Positions 17,806 to 26,196 of a DNA stretch of 64,000 nt are shown in pieces. The notes beneath the pieces were generated by a model. It was not told the DNA's origin and did no database searches. It worked only from the letters and a program-made list of their open reading frames with translations. The stretch is from contig CAYXHM010000011.1 of assembly GCA_964464965.1 (NCBI GenBank), forward strand, positions 28,273 to 92,272, written 5' to 3'. The position numbers and the translations under genes were made by a program. Position 1 is the stretch's first letter, and every line of letters begins with the position of its first letter. Source of the DNA: UBA5543 sp964464965 (lineage in GTDB: Bacteria; Bacteroidota; Bacteroidia; Chitinophagales; Chitinophagaceae).

Positions 17806-18188
17806 AATATGTGTTTAGTTTTTTTTGATGTTATTATAACAGGCATGCGGGAGAATTGTTGAGCTAAACAAAACGAACAATTTTTTTATTTAAAAATGTC
17901 TGACTCATACATATACACGGGTGAAATGTGTTGGAAAACACTATTATTATGATTAATGATGTTTAATTAACGTCAATTATGTGTATATTTGTATTGTGCT
18001 TACAGTTCTTTGAAACAAGACCTTACTCCTTGATAGCCAGAATTGATCTTCCTGTAAATCATTTGGTTTAAGCCATCATTTGCTCTGAAAATGCAACAAA
18101 ACGCAACAACTGTGTAAACCGTTTTCAGGATTTGCCCTGAAACTGCAACAAAACGCAACAAATTCTGTTTTGGATTTTTACTGGAATT
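17806..18188. other. 383-bp gap without a gene
   Basis: The gap lies between the minus-strand PPOX gene and the 3' end of zapA. It holds no credible ORF. A perfect -7 box TATATTTG at 17984-17991 points to the plus strand, although no plus-strand gene follows, and two 31-bp direct repeats lie at 18079-18161. GTTTTCAGG (18121-18129) can pair with CCTGAAAC (18136-18143), and TTACAG (18000-18005) with CTGTAA (18051-18056). A short plus-strand RNA of about 180 nt is possible. Confidence 0.5.
18079..18161. repeat. Two 31-bp direct repeats, 52-bp period
   Basis: Units at 18079-18109 and 18131-18161 agree at 29 of 31 positions. Each ends in an internally repetitive TGCAACAAAACGCAACAA. The 21-bp intervening sequence is unrelated. 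Confidence 0.85.
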
Positions 18189-18482
18189 TTATTCTTTGGA
18201 ATTTAAAACCTCATCTATCTTCTTAGACATGTCGGCAAATTCCTGTTGCAGCAAGGGGTGGTTGAAAATGGAAACGGCACCATCAGCGGCATAAGAGAGC
18301 AGGCACATAGCAACAAAATCCTGGTCGTCTTTACCGGCGTATTGCGTACGAAGTTCTGTTATTTTGGTGTCAGCCTGTTTTATGGCCTTGCGTACAGCCT
18401 CTTCCTCCCCCGGCACTATCCGGATACGGTAGCTGCGGCCAGCCAGCCATACATTTATCGGTATCAGTTCTTCTTCGCTCAT
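18189..18482 (-). CDS. zapA: Cell division protein ZapA
   Basis: This 97-residue protein matches ZapA, which binds and bundles FtsZ filaments at the division ring. The N-terminal segment IPINVWLAGRSYRIRI is the family's beta hairpin, with a C-terminal helix of coiled-coil character (ADMSKKIDEVL). It starts 16 bp after the lspA stop on the same strand, so the two probably share a transcript. The small size and the central LLSYAADG segment are normal for the family. Confidence 0.85.
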   Translation of the reverse strand: MSEEELIPINVWLAGRSYRIRIVPGEEEAVRKAIKQADTKITELRTQYAGKDDQDFVAMCLLSYAADGAVSIFNHPLLQQEFADMSKKIDEVLNSKE

Positions 18483-18498
18483 TGGTAAGATGTTGAAG

Positions 18499-19140
18499 TT
18501 ATTTTACTGTTGCGGTTTCATTGCCTGGTTGTGTGCCGGGTGTTTGCATAAACTTCTTCTGAAATACCAGCAAGGTTATTACTCCACCTGATATGGCAGT
18601 ATCGGCTATGTTAAACACAGGGTCGAAAAACGAGAACGGCTTGCCGCCCCATATGGGTACCCATGTAGGCAGGACGGTGTCAACAATCGGAAAGTAGAGC
18701 ATATCCACCACGCGGCCATAAAACATCTTGCCATAGCCCTGGCCCCAGGGTACCATTTGTGCTATATGAAAGGTGCTTTCTGTAAATATCAGTCCGTAAA
18801 AAATACTATCTATCAGGTTGCCCAGCGCCCCGGCCAATATTAAAGAGCCGCATATTATCAGCCCTTTATGGTAGCCTTTTTTTACAAATTTCTTCAGCAG
18901 GAAAAAGCCAAACACAACTGCTACCAGGCGGAAGAGGGTAAGGATGAGTTTGCCGGTTGCAGCTTCGCTAAGCTTCATACCAAAGGCCATGCCTTCGTTT
19001 TCTATAAAGTGCAGCCTGAACCATGTACCCAGGACGTTTACCTCTTCTCCGTAATAAAAATGGGTTTTGATATATACTTTACTCACCTGGTCTATAATGA
19101 TGACCAGTAGTATTATCAGTATGGCATGACGGTATTTCAC
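18499..19140 (-). CDS. lspA: Lipoprotein signal peptidase LspA
   Basis: This 213-residue inner-membrane aspartic peptidase removes signal peptides from prolipoproteins. Four membrane helices are visible. The two catalytic Asp motifs are VVDMLYFP and FNIADTAI, with the earlier GNLIDSIFYG segment and the NEGMAFG motif also present. It is slightly longer than E. coli LspA because of an extended loop (~120-170) between the motifs, as is usual in Bacteroidota. Its clients include the many lipoproteins in this window (GldJ, LptE-like, cytochrome c, Omp28-like, M13). It leads zapA. Confidence 0.95.
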   Translation of the reverse strand: MKYRHAILIILLVIIIDQVSKVYIKTHFYYGEEVNVLGTWFRLHFIENEGMAFGMKLSEAATGKLILTLFRLVAVVFGFFLLKKFVKKGYHKGLIICGSLILAGALGNLIDSIFYGLIFTESTFHIAQMVPWGQGYGKMFYGRVVDMLYFPIVDTVLPTWVPIWGGKPFSFFDPVFNIADTAISGGVITLLVFQKKFMQTPGTQPGNETATVK

Positions 19141-19287
19141 TATGTAAAATATATGTTGTGGGCAAAGATAATGTCTTAGGGCTATAGTAGTGTAGCGTAT
19201 CTGGCGGGATGTTGTAAAAAGGCGTTAAAACATCAATCCCGGCGTGTGTAGCTGCCGGGATTGGATATATGAATTTAGAAACGAATG

Positions 19288-20172
19288 TTATTGTATAAGA
19301 TGGACTTCCTCGGTATGTACCACATCGCGGTTGTTAGGCTCATCGTTGCTTACAAACGCTACAAGTTTGCAATGCTCCGCATGCCATTCCGTTTTTATCG
19401 GCACTTTAAAAGTTCTTTCATACACCCTTCCGGCTACTTTGGGGTCAACTTTTGCAGGTATCAGTACGCCGGTAACGGGGGTTACAATGTCTCTCAGCAC
19501 GTGTTCATGCACATAGTCTTTCTCTATTTTATCCTCATACTTCTGTGCATCTATTATGCTGTCTTCTATCACCGCCAGGGTAAGTGTCTGTTTGAAGTTA
19601 ACATCATCTGTATAGGCGAGCTTTACCCTTACTGTTGCTTCAAGTGTTGTTGCATCGTAGGTGCTGGTAATATGGATATTTACAGGGGTTGTAGTTTGTG
19701 CAGCAGCCCTTGCATCAGCAGCAGCATGCCATTCTATACGCGATGAAAGGTGTTTGTCTTTATATAATGTCCTGTCAAAAGCAGCTTCTGGCATACCACC
19801 CAGGCCACCTAATACAGAGTTAGCTACATCTGTTGCGTCCTGTGTACGGAAGTCATACTTAGATAGCTTCTGGCCGTCTTTTTCTACGGGGTTCGCCTGG
19901 GCATAGTTAAATATATGGTATGCTATTATGATCATATTGTCATTCTGCGAAGCCGTGATAGACCTCATGGCAGCATGGCCGGCAGGGCAGGGCGGGCACG
20001 ATACACCTGTGAACTCTTCTGCCAGCATCTTCCTGGTTTGCGGTGTTTCCGGTGTAGCTGTGTAAGCGGTATCTTCGCCTACTTCACCAAAGTCTATAGC
20101 AGGCCCTATTTCTTTGCAGGATTGAAACCATAATACACCTGACAGGGCTATAAAAACAGATAGTTTTTTCAT
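19288..20172 (-). CDS. Omp28-like lipoprotein with thioredoxin-type motif
   Basis: This 294-residue lipoprotein starts at the internal ATG 20172, which gives a normal signal peptide and lipobox (WFQSC). The earlier ATG at 20187 adds only five residues. After the lipid Cys comes a thioredoxin-like part with the motif SCPPCPAGH at about residues 58-66. The later beta-rich half fits the Omp28-related outer-membrane protein family. The CxxC pair suggests a redox or disulfide role at the envelope, but this has not been shown for the family. Confidence 0.8.
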   Translation of the reverse strand: MKKLSVFIALSGVLWFQSCKEIGPAIDFGEVGEDTAYTATPETPQTRKMLAEEFTGVSCPPCPAGHAAMRSITASQNDNMIIIAYHIFNYAQANPVEKDGQKLSKYDFRTQDATDVANSVLGGLGGMPEAAFDRTLYKDKHLSSRIEWHAAADARAAAQTTTPVNIHITSTYDATTLEATVRVKLAYTDDVNFKQTLTLAVIEDSIIDAQKYEDKIEKDYVHEHVLRDIVTPVTGVLIPAKVDPKVAGRVYERTFKVPIKTEWHAEHCKLVAFVSNDEPNNRDVVHTEEVHLIQ

Positions 20173-20272
20173 ACTTAAATAATGCAAATTAGCCTGTGAA
20201 TTTACGGATTTTAGTCATAATAATAGTAATCATTCTATTTCGGTTAACTTTGTGACAGTAAAATGGATTGTT

Positions 20273-20656
20273 ATGGAAGAAAGTAAAAGGCAAAAACAGG
20301 TAGGCCAGGTGGTGATGGAAGAGATGACAGACATCTTTATAAGAGAGGGGGTAAATATCATAAAAGGTGGAATGGTGTCGATATCGAAGGTGGCGGTGAC
20401 ACCTGACCTGCTGGAGGCCAGGATATACCTGAGCCTGTATAAAATAGACGACCCGGAACAACTGGTACAGCAGATAGCCGACCGCACGCCGGAATGGCGC
20501 AACCTGCTGGGGCGTAGGGTGAGGCACCAGTTGCGCCGTGTGCCTGAATTGCGTTTTTACATTGACGATACCCTGGATCATGTGTATAAAATGGAAGAAT
20601 TGTTCAAGTCTCTGAATATTGCACCTGAGAAGGGCGAAGAAGGTACAGGAAGCTAA
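20273..20656 (+). CDS. rbfA: 30S ribosome-binding factor RbfA
   Basis: This 127-residue protein helps mature the 16S rRNA 5' end and binds the small ribosomal subunit. The KH-like fold is recognisable by QVGQVVMEEMTDIF near the N-terminus, VTPDLLEARIYLS, and VPELRFYIDDTLDH at the C-terminal side. I chose ATG 20273; the GTG at 20252 is out of keeping with family length. Its stop codon directly abuts the ATG of the FtsX-like permease gene, suggesting translational coupling. Confidence 0.95.
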   Translation: MEESKRQKQVGQVVMEEMTDIFIREGVNIIKGGMVSISKVAVTPDLLEARIYLSLYKIDDPEQLVQQIADRTPEWRNLLGRRVRHQLRRVPELRFYIDDTLDHVYKMEELFKSLNIAPEKGEEGTGS

Positions 20657-21895
20657 ATGGTACTGATAAGGCAACTGGCTTGGAGATACCTGCGTGGTAA
20701 GCGCTCTGCAAATGCGGTGCCTGTTTTGTCGCGCATAAGTATGGTGGCTATAGGTGTTGGTGCCTGTGCTATGATTATCCTGTTCTCGGTGTTTAATGGT
20801 TTTGAAGGCCTGGTTAAAGACCTTTATAAAGCCTTCTATCCTGAATTGAAAATCACCGCAGCAAAAGGCAAGTTCTACCGGCTGGATGATAAGGCCTGGC
20901 AGGAGTTGAACGGGATACAAGGTGTAAGCGCAGTCAGCAGGGTTATAGAGGATATAGTGCTACTCAACAGCAGTTCTGACCAGAAACGCGTGGCCACTTT
21001 AAAAGGAGTGGATGCGCAATATTTTAAGGTGAACAACGTAGCCCCCTATGTGACAGAGGGCGAATGTAAACTGGCCGTAGCGCCTGTACAAACTGCCATT
21101 GCAGGGTCGCAGTTGCTGGCACAACTGGGGCTGGACGTGAATAACGTGTTCAGCGTTATGGAGGTCTTTTATCCTAATCCCAAGGCAACCCCTGCTGAAG
21201 TAATGCAATCTCCCGATAAGGCTTTCCGTTCTATAAGATTAAGGCCTGATGGGTCTTTTACGGTACAGGACGATTTTGATGGAAAGTATGTATTGGCAGA
21301 CATAGGGCTGGTGCAGGGCCTGTTGCAGGAAGAGGGTAAATATTCGTCTGTAGAAATTGCAGTAAAGAAGGGCGCTGATATTGACGATGTAAAAGAAAAA
21401 ATAGAGCAAGCCTTGGGTACAGGGTATATAGTACAGACACGGTTTGAACAGAACAAGACCTTGTATATGATTATGCGGTCGGAAAAATGGGCTGTGTATG
21501 GCATACTGGTGCTGGTGCTGATGATAGCCGCTTTTAACATGGTGGGTGCACTGTCGCTGCTGGTGCTGGAAAAACAAAAGGACATTGGCATATTAAAGGC
21601 AATGGGTGCCGGTAATAGCCAGATAAGCAGGCTCTTTCTTGCAGAAGGTGCGCTGTGGGCTTTGCTGGGTGGTGGTACGGGTTTGCTTTTAGGCCTGCTG
21701 GTATGCCTGGGGCAAATGCAGTTTGGGTGGATAAAACTTGGTGGCTCATTTATTATAGAAGCGTACCCTGTCCGGCTGCAGCTTACAGATTTCATTGTGG
21801 TGCTGGTCACAATACTGGCTATAGGTTTGCTGGCAGCATGGTTCCCCGCTCTGCGTGCAGCAAGGGTTAGTGGCATATCATTAAAAAGTGATTAG
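20657..21895 (+). CDS. FtsX/LolC-LolE-type ABC permease
   Basis: This 412-residue inner-membrane protein has one N-terminal helix (~23-48), a MacB-like periplasmic domain (~55-255) and three C-terminal helices carrying the FtsX domain (~275-405, with KDIGILKAMGA). This is the layout of LolC/LolE, which releases outer-membrane lipoproteins from the inner membrane. The cognate ATPase (LolD) is not adjacent, so the lipoprotein role is inferred from family and lipoprotein load only. It starts at the base after the rbfA stop. Confidence 0.87.
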   Translation: MVLIRQLAWRYLRGKRSANAVPVLSRISMVAIGVGACAMIILFSVFNGFEGLVKDLYKAFYPELKITAAKGKFYRLDDKAWQELNGIQGVSAVSRVIEDIVLLNSSSDQKRVATLKGVDAQYFKVNNVAPYVTEGECKLAVAPVQTAIAGSQLLAQLGLDVNNVFSVMEVFYPNPKATPAEVMQSPDKAFRSIRLRPDGSFTVQDDFDGKYVLADIGLVQGLLQEEGKYSSVEIAVKKGADIDDVKEKIEQALGTGYIVQTRFEQNKTLYMIMRSEKWAVYGILVLVLMIAAFNMVGALSLLVLEKQKDIGILKAMGAGNSQISRLFLAEGALWALLGGGTGLLLGLLVCLGQMQFGWIKLGGSFIIEAYPVRLQLTDFIVVLVTILAIGLLAAWFPALRAARVSGISLKSD

Positions 21896-21898
21896 GAA

Positions 21899-23698
21899 TT
21901 ACATCTTTTCAGGTAGCCTTATACCCATAGTACCCATAGCATGACGCATAACCTGTGCTGTCATGATAATCAGCATCAGGCGCAATTGCTTCTTCTCCTC
22001 GTTCTCCGCTTTTCCTATGCTATGCGCATCGTAAAAAGAATTGAACTGCTGCGCCAGCTGGAAGGTAAAGTTGCAAAGCAATGACGGGTTGTATTCTTCC
22101 GCTGCGTGCTGCATGACACTCGCATACTGTTCCAGCGATACTGCCAGTTTCTTTTCTGCCGGAGTTATGGGTTGTGTAAGGGTAAACCCGGTAAATGCAC
22201 TGTTATCCGGTAGCTGTGCAATGCCCTCTTTGCGCAGTATAGAACAGATACGGGCATGTGCGTATTGTATAAAAGTGGCTGTGAACCCGTGCAGGTCTAT
22301 AGACTCCTTAGGGTCGAATATCATTTTCTTTTTAGGGTCAACGCGTAGCAGGTAAAACTTCAATGCGCCCAGGCCTATGGTTTCATATAGTTCTTTTAGT
22401 TCGCTGTCAGTAAAGCCTTCCGTTTTGCCGGCTTCTTCAGTTTGTTGCTGAGCCATGGCTATCATTTCGGCTATCATATCGTCAGCGTCCACCACCGTTC
22501 CTTCACGGCTTTTCATACGGCCGCTGGGTAGTTCTACCATACCGTAAGACAAGTGGTAGATCCCATATGCACAAGGCTCACCCAGCTTCTTCAGTATCAG
22601 TTGCAGCACCTGCATATGGTAGTTCTGCTCATCGGCTATTACATATACAGATTTATCAAGATTACAGTCGTTATACTTTAGTATAGCAGTACCAATATCC
22701 TGTGTCATATATACAGACGTGCCATCTGCACGTAGCAGTAGTTTCTGGTCCAGCCCATCTTCCTCCAGGTTTATCCAGATAGAGCCGTCTTCTTTTTTAT
22801 AGAGTACACCTTTCTCCAGGCCCTTCAGAACTATCTCTTTCCCCAGAAGGTAGGTATTGCTCTCGTAGTACATCTTATCGAAGTCTATGCCCAGGCGCTT
22901 GTAGGTAGTGTCAAAACCTTCATATACCCACCCGTTCATGGTCTTCCACAGGTCAACCGTTTCTTTATCGCCCGCTTCCCAGGCACGCAGCATATCCTGC
23001 GCTTCTTTCATAATAGGCGCTTCTTTTTCGGCTGCGGCTTTGTCCATTCCACCTGCTACAAGCTCTTCTATTTGTTGTTTGTAAACGTCGTTAAATTTCA
23101 CGTAGTAGTCACCTACCAGATGGTCACCTTTTATACCAGTGCTATGTGGTGTGGCACCATCAGCATAATGCTTCCATGCCACCATTGATTTACAGATGTG
23201 TATGCCCCTGTCATTTACCAAGTTTGCTTTTACCACATTGTTACCTGTGGCTTTAAGTATGCCGGCCATGGCATATCCCAAAAAGTTGTTGCGCAGGTGG
23301 CCGAAGTGTAGTGGTTTATTGGTGTTGGGGGAGGAGTACTCCACCATAATGTTTTTATTGGTTAGAGCCTGTGTGCCGTAACAGGTATCGTTATAATGAG
23401 CTGTCAGGAATTCAGACCAGTATTCGTCCTTAACAGTCAGGTTGAGGAAGCCGGCTACAATATCGTAACTCGTAAAAATTCCTGAATACTCAACGATGTG
23501 TTTGCCCAATTCGTTCCCTATAACATCGGGCTTGGTTTTCAGCAGCTTTAAAAAAGGAAACAGTACTAGGGTGTAATCCCCGGCAAATTCAGGTTTGGTC
23601 TGGTTGACTGTAATAGATGATTTGGGGACATCAACGCCGGGATATAGTTTAGCCAATGCTTCTTTTGCCGATGCTTTAATTTTCTCAACCAGGCTCAT
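21899..23698 (-). CDS. argS: Arginyl-tRNA synthetase
   Basis: This 599-residue class I synthetase charges tRNA-Arg. The HIGH-type motif is HFGH (in KPLHFGHLRNN). The KMSKS position reads MKSREG, as is common for ArgRS. The N-terminal Add-1 domain and the C-terminal anticodon-binding DALR domain (from about 480) are present. I chose ATG 23698 because the earlier start in this frame adds only seven residues not seen in the family. An intrinsic terminator hairpin sits 52 bp upstream of the start on the same strand, which may attenuate this gene. The 3' end lies 3 bp from the permease gene's stop on the other strand. Confidence 0.97.
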   Translation of the reverse strand: MSLVEKIKASAKEALAKLYPGVDVPKSSITVNQTKPEFAGDYTLVLFPFLKLLKTKPDVIGNELGKHIVEYSGIFTSYDIVAGFLNLTVKDEYWSEFLTAHYNDTCYGTQALTNKNIMVEYSSPNTNKPLHFGHLRNNFLGYAMAGILKATGNNVVKANLVNDRGIHICKSMVAWKHYADGATPHSTGIKGDHLVGDYYVKFNDVYKQQIEELVAGGMDKAAAEKEAPIMKEAQDMLRAWEAGDKETVDLWKTMNGWVYEGFDTTYKRLGIDFDKMYYESNTYLLGKEIVLKGLEKGVLYKKEDGSIWINLEEDGLDQKLLLRADGTSVYMTQDIGTAILKYNDCNLDKSVYVIADEQNYHMQVLQLILKKLGEPCAYGIYHLSYGMVELPSGRMKSREGTVVDADDMIAEMIAMAQQQTEEAGKTEGFTDSELKELYETIGLGALKFYLLRVDPKKKMIFDPKESIDLHGFTATFIQYAHARICSILRKEGIAQLPDNSAFTGFTLTQPITPAEKKLAVSLEQYASVMQHAAEEYNPSLLCNFTFQLAQQFNSFYDAHSIGKAENEEKKQLRLMLIIMTAQVMRHAMGTMGIRLPEKM

Positions 23699-24092
23699 GT
23701 TCAATATTATTTGCCGCAAAAATAGGTAGTTGTACGTATATTGGGGTATAAAAAATATCCCTGCCTTTTATGACAGGGATAATTTTCGTTCTCTATGCTG
23801 GCAGGACCGGATAAGGGGGTTAATCCGGAGATATTGTGAAAAGCCAGAAAATTTCTTAGCCTCTATATGCGTTGTGTGTCTTTTATCCCTTTTCGTAGAA
23901 CAAAAATAACCTTGTGCATTCATTTAAAAAACGGGAAAAACACTGTTTTTTGTTTGGATTATTTTGCGTATAAGCAATATAGAGGTATAAGGTTGATAGT
24001 ATAGACTCCCAACTACACAATATGATGCGTTGGATGGTTTGTATATCCTAAGATTGAAAAGGCCTAACGTTTGTGGTAGAGTAACAGGTAAC
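23699..24092 (-). promoter_or_regulatory. argS upstream region with terminator and possible attenuator
   Basis: This 394-bp gap between murF and argS has no ordinary gene. On the minus strand a terminator (8-bp stem 23756-23763/23774-23781, then T6 at 23755-23750) lies just before argS. A hairpin CCGGAT/ATCCGG occupies 23807-23828. The minus-strand segment AGGGATAA (23890-23883) is complementary to the 5' arm of the terminator (23782-23775), so a competing antiterminator pairing is possible. An 18-codon ORF (23919-23863) containing Arg codons CGA and CGC precedes these elements. Alternatively, the hairpin simply ends the murF transcript. Confidence 0.4.
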
Positions 24093-25400
24093 TTACTTCA
24101 ATGCTTCCAGCAGCAGTTCCATTTTACTGCCGCGCGAGCCCTTTATTAGTATTGACGAATTTCGGGGCTTGTTAGCGGTAATATATTCTTTGGCCTCTGC
24201 GGAGGTATGGAAATGAATATAGTTGCCTGCAATGCCATCGAATTCTTTGCCAACAAGTATTACTTGCTCCCATTCATAACTTTTTATTAGGGCCACAAGA
24301 TCGGTATGCTCCTGCAACTCTGTTGTGCCCATCTCCTTCATCCCACCCAGCCATAGTATTTTATGGTTAAGGTCGGCATGTGCAAAGTTGAGTATGGCAG
24401 CCCTCATGCTACTGGGATTGGCATTGTAAGCATCAAGTATAATGTGGTTGCTGCCTATCTGCATCCATTGAGAGCGGCTATTATCCGGGTTGTAATTGCT
24501 TATTGCAGCTTTTGCCTCATCTACTGTTATGTTGAAATGAAAGCCCACTGCCACTGCCACCATTACGTTAGCAAAGTTGTACTCGCCAACAAGATGCGTA
24601 GATATGCTGGTTTCCTGTCCTGCGTTCTGTATAGCAACCTTCAGGAATACATCATCCATCAGTGGCCTGCCAATATAGTCTGCATCTGCATTGCCATACG
24701 TTACCTGATGTGTAATACCCTCTGCCATGTTTTTAAGGTAATCAAGGTCTGCATTGCGGAATACAGTGCCGTCATTACTGCGCAGGTAGTCATACAGTTC
24801 GCCTTTACCTTTACGCACGCCTTCTACGCCACCAAAGCCTTCTATATGTGCCTTGCCGCAATTAGTGATAATGCCGTGGGTAGGCATGACTATTTCACAA
24901 TAAGATTCAATCTCTTTCAGGTGATTGGCACCCATTTCAATAACAGCCATTTCAGCATCAGCGGGTATGCCCAGTATGGTAAGGGGTACGCCAATATGAT
25001 TGTTCAGGTTGCCGTGTGTGGCATATGTCCTGTACTTTGTACGAAGGACAGTTGTTACCAGCTCCTTGGTAGTGGTTTTACCATTGCTGCCAGTTATAGC
25101 TATAAAAGGAATGTTGAATTGCTGCCTGTGGTGTTTTGCAAGAGACTGTAAGGTGTGCAAAACATCATCTACATAAATACACTGATCGTTGGTGGCATAT
25201 TCTATTTCGTCAACCACTGCATAAGCGGCCCCTGCATCCAGCGCCTGGTTTGCAAAACTGTTGCCATTGAAGTTAGGCCCTTTCAGCGCAAAATATATAT
25301 CCCCGGATTTCAGTTTCCTGGTGTCTGTTTGTACAGATGGATGCTGCAGGTATAGCTTATATAGTTCTTCTATGTTCAATGCCTGTGTTATTAGAGCCAC
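24093..25400 (-). CDS. murF: UDP-MurNAc-tripeptide:D-Ala-D-Ala ligase MurF
   Basis: This 435-residue cytosolic enzyme adds D-Ala-D-Ala to the UDP-MurNAc tripeptide. The N-terminal uridine-binding segment contains QTDTRKLKSGDIYFALKG. The P-loop GSNGKTTTK lies at about residues 104-112. The central motif EMGANHLKEI and the C-terminal LILDAYNANPSSM are canonical. It is a paralogue of the ligase half of the MurF-Alr fusion at 8.6-11.1 kb. The stand-alone form carries the more typical GKTTTK sequence. A minus-strand terminator just upstream separates it from the DUF6580 gene. Confidence 0.95.
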   Translation of the reverse strand: MALITQALNIEELYKLYLQHPSVQTDTRKLKSGDIYFALKGPNFNGNSFANQALDAGAAYAVVDEIEYATNDQCIYVDDVLHTLQSLAKHHRQQFNIPFIAITGSNGKTTTKELVTTVLRTKYRTYATHGNLNNHIGVPLTILGIPADAEMAVIEMGANHLKEIESYCEIVMPTHGIITNCGKAHIEGFGGVEGVRKGKGELYDYLRSNDGTVFRNADLDYLKNMAEGITHQVTYGNADADYIGRPLMDDVFLKVAIQNAGQETSISTHLVGEYNFANVMVAVAVGFHFNITVDEAKAAISNYNPDNSRSQWMQIGSNHIILDAYNANPSSMRAAILNFAHADLNHKILWLGGMKEMGTTELQEHTDLVALIKSYEWEQVILVGKEFDGIAGNYIHFHTSAEAKEYITANKPRNSSILIKGSRGSKMELLLEALK

Positions 25401-25408
25401 TAAAATAA

Positions 25409-25440
25409 TAAGAGGCTGTCATTTTTCATGCAGCCTCTTA
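25409..25440 (-). terminator. Terminator after the DUF6580 gene
   Basis: A perfect 10-bp stem (TAAGAGGCTG and its complement, 25409-25418/25431-25440) has a T-rich exit on the minus strand, between the DUF6580 stop and the murF start. Confidence 0.85.
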
Positions 25441-25463
25441 GTGAATATGTGTAGTAATTTTTG

Positions 25464-26036
25464 TTACGCTTGTACGGTACGGCCTTGTGTTGCTTGCTTC
25501 AGCACTGCATATGCGCCAAATAACAGGCCGCTGAATACCAGGTCGCCAATGAATGTATTGAAAAAGAAATTAGTTCCTTCAGTGGTATAGAATGGTATCG
25601 CCATCAGGTAGGTTGTAATAAATCCATTCATATCCAGTCCCCAATATCCTGCCAGGAAAACACCAAAGTTTGACATGATAAAGAATATAGCAGAACCCGC
25701 TACCGAGTAGCCTGCTATGCGCAAAGCTTTCTGGTTTTTCATTGTAGTACCCAGGTATGTGATAACGGCCATAGCGCCATATACGAAGAACTGGGAAATG
25801 TCATAAAAGCCCTGCATAGGGGTGAAGAAATGGATGTATGCATCTGAAATGAACATAGCCAGCAAGGGCAGCAGGTAAGATACCTTTTTGTTTTTCAATA
25901 TGGCACCGCTGAATAATCCTAAAGCAGCTACAGGTGCCAGGTTGTATATATGCAACTCGCGGTTTACTATGCGTATCACTACCGTCATAAGTATCAAACC
26001 CGCCACCAAAAGGATATTTGCTCTGTTGTTTTTCAT
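25464..26036 (-). CDS. DUF6580-family membrane protein
   Basis: This 190-residue integral membrane protein has five to six helices and resembles the ECF-transporter S-component-like DUF6580 family. The loop HIYNLAPVAALGLFSGA and the later SDAYIHFFTP are the recognisable pieces. A vitamin or precursor uptake role is possible by analogy with S components, but no substrate can be read from the sequence. No ECF ATPase gene is nearby. It is a single gene with its own terminator. Confidence 0.72.
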   Translation of the reverse strand: MKNNRANILLVAGLILMTVVIRIVNRELHIYNLAPVAALGLFSGAILKNKKVSYLLPLLAMFISDAYIHFFTPMQGFYDISQFFVYGAMAVITYLGTTMKNQKALRIAGYSVAGSAIFFIMSNFGVFLAGYWGLDMNGFITTYLMAIPFYTTEGTNFFFNTFIGDLVFSGLLFGAYAVLKQATQGRTVQA

Positions 26037-26132
26037 TGCTTTATATAAATATATCAGTTTACAAAGGTAAATCGTATAAAATCAATATTCAAAAGTAAAT
26101 AATAACCATGTGTGAATTAGTTAGTTACAAAA

Positions 26133-26159
26133 AAACGCCCCGTATTGAACGGGGCGTTT
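26133..26159 (-). terminator. secA terminator
   Basis: An 11-bp stem (AAACGCCCCGT) with a 5-nt loop exits into a T run on the minus strand, 38 bp after the secA stop. Confidence 0.93.
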
Positions 26160-26196
26160 AATAATATTGCCTATTACCTGTTACCGGAATGTTGCA

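Noticed and set aside
18079..18161. Possible two-unit CRISPR array
   Set aside because: Only two repeats with a 21-bp interval and no cas genes within the window. The repeats differ at two positions and contain an internal repetition untypical of CRISPR repeats.
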